A DNA stretch of 64,000 nucleotides from Allotamlana fucoidanivorans. GTDB taxonomy: Bacteria > Bacteroidota > Bacteroidia > Flavobacteriales > Flavobacteriaceae. The first letter of the stretch is position 1, and each line of letters starts with the position of its first letter. Below, in pieces: positions 59,527-64,000 of the stretch. Below the pieces are notes generated by a model. That model worked only from the letters and a program-made list of their open reading frames with translations, had not been told where the DNA came from and made no database searches. A program made the position numbers and the translations under genes. The stretch spans positions 310,001-374,000 of the forward strand of contig NZ_VDCS01000001.1 in assembly GCF_006265225.1 (NCBI RefSeq), written 5' to 3'.

Positions 59527-60426
59527 ATGAATACAGAATTTGATTCCGATAAAAATGTCGCTCAAAGTTCATTTAATGAAACGTTGGTAGAGGAAGGTGT
59601 TTTGGTGTTAACCTTTAAAAATGAAGAAAATAAAACGCAATCTGTTGCCAAAGAAATAGATAGTGATTTTATTCAATTTCATTTTTGTGTTAAAGGGTCA
59701 AGTCAATTTGTGTTTAACGAAGGGCGCTATAAATTAAATATTCTTGAAGAAAATTCTTTACTGCTTTATAATCCGCAGCGCGATTTACCCATTCATTTAG
59801 AAATCAATCCGCACTCATGGATGGTATCGATTTTAATTTCTATCAAGAAATTTCATGGTTTTTTCTCTCATGAGGCCGATTATATCACCTTTTTAAGTGA
59901 AGATAATCGGGATAAAAAATATTATAAAGACGGTGTTATTTCGCCATCTATGGCCATTGTGCTAAATCAATTGATAAACTATGGGTTGAATTCATCTATA
60001 AAACCCTTATATTTTCGAGGGAAGGCTTATGAGTTATTAAGTTTATATTTCAATAGAAGTGAAGAAGCTAATATTGAACAATGTCCGTTTTTAGTAGATG
60101 AAACTAACGTCATTAAAATTCGTAAAGCTAAAGATATTATTGTAGCTCAAATGGCTGAACCGCCTTCGCTTCAGGAGTTAGCAGATGAAATCGGGCTAAG
60201 TTTAAAAAAGTTAAAAGAGGGTTTTAAGCAAATTTATGGCGATTCTGTTTTTAGTTTTTTATTTGATTATAAAATGGAAGTGGCACGAAAACTACTTGAG
60301 TCAGGCGAAAATAACGTGAATGAAGTAGGGCATAAAGTGGGATACAGTACCTCAAGTCATTTTATCGCGGCCTTTAAAAAGAAGTATGGAACAACTCCTA
60401 AAAAATATGTGATGTCATTAAGTTAA
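59527..60426 (+). CDS. AraC-family transcriptional regulator
   Basis: 299 residues. The N-terminal part (about 1-180) is a ligand-type beta domain without a clear family match. The C-terminal AraC DNA-binding domain lies at about 200-299: PPSLQELADEIGLSLKKLKEGFKQIYGDSVF is the first helix-turn-helix and NEVGHKVGYSTSSHFIAAFKKKYGTTPKKY the second. It is divergent from hemA across 188 bases and upstream of hemH, so heme or iron control is a fair guess. Confidence 0.88.
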   Translation: MNTEFDSDKNVAQSSFNETLVEEGVLVLTFKNEENKTQSVAKEIDSDFIQFHFCVKGSSQFVFNEGRYKLNILEENSLLLYNPQRDLPIHLEINPHSWMVSILISIKKFHGFFSHEADYITFLSEDNRDKKYYKDGVISPSMAIVLNQLINYGLNSSIKPLYFRGKAYELLSLYFNRSEEANIEQCPFLVDETNVIKIRKAKDIIVAQMAEPPSLQELADEIGLSLKKLKEGFKQIYGDSVFSFLFDYKMEVARKLLESGENNVNEVGHKVGYSTSSHFIAAFKKKYGTTPKKYVMSLS

Positions 60427-60480
60427 TTGTAAGGTTTTATGGTAAAAAACAACTACAATACAGTAACTTAACAATAGAAT

Positions 60481-60645
60481 ATGAAATACTTAACTCCAGA
60501 AATAGAAGCGCTTTCAAAGCAACACAACCATAAATCATTGATTAGTTCAAGTGCGTCCTGTGGGATTTTTCAAGATTGTACTTATAGTCAGAAAAAGTCA
60601 CATGAACATTATCAATTTTTGCTAAGTAAAATAAAGGACCATTAA
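60481..60645 (+). CDS. Candidate small protein between the AraC and ferrochelatase genes
   Basis: A 54-codon ORF beginning MKYLTPEIEALSKQ and ending LLSKIKDH, rich in His, Ser and Lys, with two cysteines six residues apart (C27, C33). It looks helical at both ends with a small serine/cysteine centre. No family recognised. It lies 54 bases after the AraC gene on the same strand in an otherwise empty 374-base gap. It may be a metal- or heme-binding small protein, or chance. Confidence 0.45.
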   Translation: MKYLTPEIEALSKQHNHKSLISSSASCGIFQDCTYSQKKSHEHYQFLLSKIKDH

Positions 60646-60774
60646 AGGCGTCAATTATTAGCGCTATAACTGAAAGAACTATACGCGTTAGTTTTTATGT
60701 CGTTATTAAGAATGGTGACTTCTGATGCCGTTTAGAATTACCTCTTGTTTTTCTTTATATTAGTGAAATCATTG
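60646..60774. other. Intergenic DNA upstream of hemH, no gene seen
   Basis: About 130 bases without a credible ORF or hairpin, ending at the hemH -7-like box. Confidence 0.4.
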
Positions 60775-60782
60775 TATTTTTG
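60775..60782 (+). promoter_or_regulatory. -7 box candidate for hemH-MATE-hemJ
   Basis: TATTTTTG fits TAnnTTTG and lies 19 bases before the hemH start codon. The nearest upstream TTG is 27 bases away, longer than usual. Confidence 0.4.
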
Positions 60783-60800
60783 TGATGCTAAAAAAATATA

Positions 60801-61835
60801 ATGAAAAAAGGAGTCTTACTTGTTAATCTTGGTTCCCCTGATAGTCCAGAACCTAAAGATGTAAAAAAATATTTAGGAGAATTTTTAATGGATGAGCGTG
60901 TTATAGACATCCCCTACGTAGCAAGAGCCTTGTTGGTAAGAGGAATAATTTTAAAAACACGCCCTAAAGCTTCGGCAGCAGCCTATAAAAAAATTTGGTG
61001 GAAAGAAGGCTCGCCACTTATTGTTATTTCTGAACGCCTTCAAAATAAAGTTCAAAAGCAGGTAGATGTCCCCGTATCTTTAGCTATGCGTTATGGCAGC
61101 ATGTCTATTCACAATGGCATTCAGGAGTTGGTAGATCAAGGGGTAAATGATATCTTGTTGTTTCCATTATATCCGCAGTTTGCCATGGCAACTACAGAAA
61201 CCATAACAGTTTTGGCTGAAAAGTTACGCCATGATTTTTTTCCAGATATAAACATTGAGTCAGTTCCTGCATTTTATAATAAACCAGATTATATTGAGGT
61301 GCTGTCAAATTCTATAAAATCACATATAGAAGGCGAAAATCCTCAGCATCTTTTATTTTCATATCATGGAGTTCCTGAACGCCATATCAGAAAAAGTGAT
61401 GTTACAAATTCACATTGTAAAATTGATGGAAATTGTTGTGTAACCTCAAGTAAAGCACATGAGTTTTGTTACCGGCATCAGTGTTTAGAAGTAACGCGTT
61501 TGGTTGCTGAAAAACTTGGTTTAAAAGAAGGTACCTATTCTACTTCATTTCAATCACGATTAGGATTTGATCCTTGGTTGCAACCTTATACAGATAGAAC
61601 GATAGAGCGTTTAGGAAAACAAGGTATTAAAAATATGGCAATTGTTACGCCTGCCTTTGTAAGCGATTGTTTAGAAACGCTTGAAGAAATAGCTATGGAA
61701 GGTCAGGAGATTTTTCATGAAGTAGGTGGGAAGCACTTTAAAACCGTACCATGTTTAAATGATGACGACGCTTTTGTAACGTTGTTATCGCAGTGGATAA
61801 ATCATTGGGTAACATCTGAAACTGTTGCCGTATAA
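60801..61835 (+). CDS. hemH: Ferrochelatase
   Basis: 344 residues. VNLGSPDSPEPKDVKKYLGEFLMD is the family start, SYHGVPERHI holds the catalytic histidine, and TPAFVSDCLETLEEIAMEGQ is the C-terminal signature. It inserts Fe2+ into protoporphyrin IX. A cluster of cysteines (CKIDGNCC) may be structural. Its stop codon overlaps the start of the MATE gene by one base. Confidence 0.97.
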   Translation: MKKGVLLVNLGSPDSPEPKDVKKYLGEFLMDERVIDIPYVARALLVRGIILKTRPKASAAAYKKIWWKEGSPLIVISERLQNKVQKQVDVPVSLAMRYGSMSIHNGIQELVDQGVNDILLFPLYPQFAMATTETITVLAEKLRHDFFPDINIESVPAFYNKPDYIEVLSNSIKSHIEGENPQHLLFSYHGVPERHIRKSDVTNSHCKIDGNCCVTSSKAHEFCYRHQCLEVTRLVAEKLGLKEGTYSTSFQSRLGFDPWLQPYTDRTIERLGKQGIKNMAIVTPAFVSDCLETLEEIAMEGQEIFHEVGGKHFKTVPCLNDDDAFVTLLSQWINHWVTSETVAV

Positions 61836-63196
61836 TGGCTCGGCTGATATCACATGGTTTGGGGACTGAGCCCATTGGTAAATTACTGGTAAAACAAGCT
61901 GTTCCAGCTTCTATTGGTATTTTGGTCATGTCGCTTAACATTTTAGTAGATACCGTTTTTGTGGGGAATTGGATAGGGTCAACGGCCATAGCTGCTATAA
62001 ATGTTGTATTGCCAGTGTCATTTTTCATTGCTGCTTTAGGTATGGCCATAGGAGTTGGTGGTTCATCAATTATTTCAAGAGCACTTGGTGCAGAAAATAA
62101 AGAAAAAGCACGAACAACCTTTGGGAATCAAATTACCTTAACAACTCTTTTTACCGTTACTATGGTCATCTTGGGGCTTTGGTTTGTTGACAGTATCGTG
62201 CCAACTTTTGGAGGGAAAGGAAATATATTAGAACCTGCAAAAACGTATTATGTTATTGTGCTTTATGGAGTGCCTTTTTTAGGGCTTTGCATGATGGGAA
62301 ATACAGTAATAAGGGCTGTTGGTAAGCCAAAAGTTGCTATGTATGCTATGATGCTACCGTCAGTCAGTAATTTGCTGTTAGATTATATTTTTATTTATGT
62401 GTTAGATTATGGTATGGCTGGTGCAGCTTGGGCATCAACTTTATCTTACTTGGTATGTTTTATATTTATTTTGGGCTTTTTTATCTCAAAACAGTCTGAA
62501 ATAGAGCTTGCAAAATGTCACTTTGGTCTAAATAAAGCGACTGTTGTTGAAATAGCTTCCTTAGGAGTTGTAACCCTATCAAGGCAAGCCATTGTTAGTG
62601 TGACTTATTTGCTAATGAATAATATTCTGTATACGCTAGGGGGGGAAAGTTCGGTTACGGCATATGCTATAGTTGGTAGAATGCTCATGTTTGCATTATT
62701 TCCCGTTTTTGGTGTGGCGCAGGGCTTTCTTCCCATAGCTGGTTTTAATTATGGTGCTGAAAAATATGCAAGAGTAAAAGAAACGATTTATACAGCTATA
62801 AAATATGCTGCACTGTTGGCAACTATTGTGTTTGTGTTTTTAATGGTCTTTCCTGAAACCATTACAAGGTTATTCACATCTGATGCTCAAGTTATTTTAG
62901 AAACACCTGCAGCCATGCGTTGGGTGTTTGCAGCCACACCTATCATTGCATTACAGCTTATAGGAGCGGCTTATTTTCAAGCCATAGGAAAGGCAAAACA
63001 AGCGCTTTGGTTAACCTTGAGCAGACAAGGGCTTTTTTTTATTCCGCTTATTTTTATTTTACCTGTCTTTCTTGGAGAATTGGGAGTTTGGATAGCTTTT
63101 CCAATTGCCGATGTTTTAGCAACTCTAGTCACAGGATATTTTCTTTACAAAGAAATAATTAAGAACTTAAATCCAGAATTAAAATCGGTTAATTAA
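61835..63196 (+). CDS. MATE-family efflux transporter
   Basis: 453 residues with 12 predicted membrane segments. LLVKQAVPASIGILVMSLNILVDTVFVGNWIG is the usual MATE start, and IGVGGSSIISRALGAENKEKA follows. These transporters export drugs or metabolites using H+ or Na+. Being between hemH and hemJ in one operon suggests it may export a porphyrin-like compound, though drug export is equally possible. Confidence 0.92.
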   Translation: MARLISHGLGTEPIGKLLVKQAVPASIGILVMSLNILVDTVFVGNWIGSTAIAAINVVLPVSFFIAALGMAIGVGGSSIISRALGAENKEKARTTFGNQITLTTLFTVTMVILGLWFVDSIVPTFGGKGNILEPAKTYYVIVLYGVPFLGLCMMGNTVIRAVGKPKVAMYAMMLPSVSNLLLDYIFIYVLDYGMAGAAWASTLSYLVCFIFILGFFISKQSEIELAKCHFGLNKATVVEIASLGVVTLSRQAIVSVTYLLMNNILYTLGGESSVTAYAIVGRMLMFALFPVFGVAQGFLPIAGFNYGAEKYARVKETIYTAIKYAALLATIVFVFLMVFPETITRLFTSDAQVILETPAAMRWVFAATPIIALQLIGAAYFQAIGKAKQALWLTLSRQGLFFIPLIFILPVFLGELGVWIAFPIADVLATLVTGYFLYKEIIKNLNPELKSVN

Positions 63197-63205
63197 AAAC
63201 ACCAT

Positions 63206-63754
63206 ATGGAATATTACGGCTATATAAAATCGTTTCATCTTATTTTTGTCATCACTTGGTTTGCAGGGTTGTTTTATATTCCAAGGCTTTTTGTGTATCA
63301 AATAGAAGCGTTTCATAAGGCATCTCCAGAAAAAGAAATACTAGGTAAGCAATTAAAGCTCATGGCAAAACGCTTATGGTATATTATTACTTGGCCATCT
63401 GCTATATTGGCAACTATTTTTGCGGTATGGTTACTTATTATAGTTCCTGGTTGGTTAAAAGAACCTTGGATGCATGTTAAGCTAGCTTTTGTTGTTTTGT
63501 TGTTTATTTATCACCTTAAAACACATCAGTATTACAAACAACTTCAAAATGACATTGTAAAGAAATCATCAAGCTATATGCGCATTTGGAATGAGGGCGC
63601 CACATTTATTCTGTTTGCTGTCATTTTCTTGGTGGTTCTTAAAAGTGCCATTAACTGGGTTTGGGGTATAGTTGGTATTTTTGTTTTGGGTGTACTTATC
63701 ATGCTGGGCTTTAAGGTTTATAAGCATATTAGAGAAAAAAATCCAGAGGCTTAA
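63206..63754 (+). CDS. hemJ: HemJ-type protoporphyrinogen oxidase (CopD-like)
   Basis: 182 residues with about five membrane segments. H11 in IKSFHLIFVITWFAGLFYIPRLFVY and the conserved lysine in WMHVKLAFVVLLF are the residues expected for HemJ, which oxidises protoporphyrinogen IX in the membrane. Since hemF and hemH are also here and neither hemG nor hemY is seen, this is the likely oxidase. It is 9 bases after the MATE gene. Confidence 0.9.
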   Translation: MEYYGYIKSFHLIFVITWFAGLFYIPRLFVYQIEAFHKASPEKEILGKQLKLMAKRLWYIITWPSAILATIFAVWLLIIVPGWLKEPWMHVKLAFVVLLFIYHLKTHQYYKQLQNDIVKKSSSYMRIWNEGATFILFAVIFLVVLKSAINWVWGIVGIFVLGVLIMLGFKVYKHIREKNPEA

Positions 63755-63868
63755 TAGTTACTGCCTCTTAAGTATGCGCTCTTTTGGTTGTCATTTTTTT
63801 GTTGATAGAAGCTAGGTTTGGTTTGATTATTGCTATATTTAAGCTTGTAAAATTTGTAACATTCTGTG

Positions 63869-64000
63869 TTGTTTAAAGCAAAAAAACCTTCGCTTCGTAC
63901 CCGTATTTTTCTAGCCATGATTCTATTGGTTTTGTTGGGATCTATTCTTATTTCTGCCGTAGCCATTTACCAGTATAGAGAGCAAAGTCATGATTATCAT
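63869..64000 (+). CDS. Probable sensor histidine kinase, N-terminus only (runs off window)
   Basis: 44 residues from a TTG at 63869 (GTG at 63866 also possible): a basic start FKAKKPSLRTRIFLAMI, one membrane helix (about 12-35) and then IYQYREQSHDYH, the usual start of a periplasmic sensing segment of a membrane-bound histidine kinase. Only the first part is in the window, so the kinase call rests on the layout and position after hemJ. Confidence 0.5.
   Translation, partial: MFKAKKPSLRTRIFLAMILLVLLGSILISAVAIYQYREQSHDYH

Noticed and set aside
63751-63966. 71-codon antisense frame after hemJ
   Set aside because: It overlaps the start of the probable sensor kinase gene and has no recognisable features.
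1-64000. tRNA, rRNA, CRISPR array, prophage or integrative element
   Set aside because: No tRNA-like clover-leaf or conserved T-loop sequence, no rRNA sequence, no regularly spaced repeats and no integrase or phage genes were seen on either strand.

Overview
The window is chromosomal DNA of a marine-type member of the Bacteroidota, most likely family Flavobacteriaceae. The evidence is AT-rich DNA, a complete moxR/Bat aerotolerance operon, a gldH gliding/type IX secretion lipoprotein gene, Bacteroidota-style promoters (TTG about 19-21 bases upstream of TAnnTTTG), an ECF sigma factor paired with an anti-sigma/beta-barrel hybrid protein, and a fused hemC-hemD gene. I saw no rRNA, tRNA, CRISPR array, prophage or intact transposon. 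The only mobile DNA is a decayed IS3-type remnant near 32.1-32.4 kb.

Layout. 1-1733: a partial AlbA_2-like ATP-binding protein gene and an SDR oxidoreductase gene. 1982-3079: a DUF4382 lipoprotein. 3213-12450: the Bat operon (moxR, DUF58, a large two-membrane-segment protein, batA, batB, batC, batD, batE). 12453-16010: a small membrane protein, a SulP anion transporter, a universal-stress-type protein and a beta-carbonic anhydrase, read here as a bicarbonate uptake/interconversion unit. 16035-24943 (minus): a seven-gene operon, gntR first, then a beta-decarboxylating dehydrogenase, a cyclase-family hydrolase, a DUF1537 sugar-acid kinase, an MFS importer, a Gfo/Idh/MocA oxidoreductase and a secreted DUF5060 glycosidase-like protein. 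A sulfatase is divergently transcribed. Together they look like a pathway for a sugar acid released from a sulfated glycan. 26908-29904: uncharacterised secreted, membrane and outer-membrane proteins. 29988-32033: yicC, gmk, nadD. 32.1-32.5 kb: IS3 remnant, then plsC. 33363-35909 (minus): lipoprotein, ECF sigma factor and anti-sigma/barrel operon. 35951-36952: recA. 37079-37190: a promoter-terminator pair with no gene between (candidate small RNA). 37270-39828: trhO, trhP-like U32 gene and a ferredoxin. 39979-44100: ricT-like, gldH, PBP1A. 44219-45576: CoA-transferase subunits. 45906-59338 (minus): a long heme operon (hemA, hemCD, hemE, EI24, GNAT, hemF, DUF4421, hemB) running on into CNNM, ogt, serine hydrolase, exonuclease and ABC ATPase genes. 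59527-64000 (plus): AraC regulator, a 54-codon small ORF, hemH, MATE, hemJ and the start of a probable sensor kinase.

The most interesting points are (a) the ECF/anti-sigma-barrel operon and the bipartite motif ACGCAACCT-N14-CATC found both upstream of it and upstream of the orphan terminator at 37156-37190, which together outline a candidate stress-regulated small RNA; (b) the sugar-acid operon with a perfect GntR/FCD-type palindrome on its own predicted transcription start; (c) the O2-dependent (TrhO) and prephenate-dependent (TrhP-type) routes to the same tRNA modification encoded side by side with a ferredoxin; and (d) two small ORFs inside otherwise empty intergenic regions. All functional calls come from reading the sequence; no searches were run.
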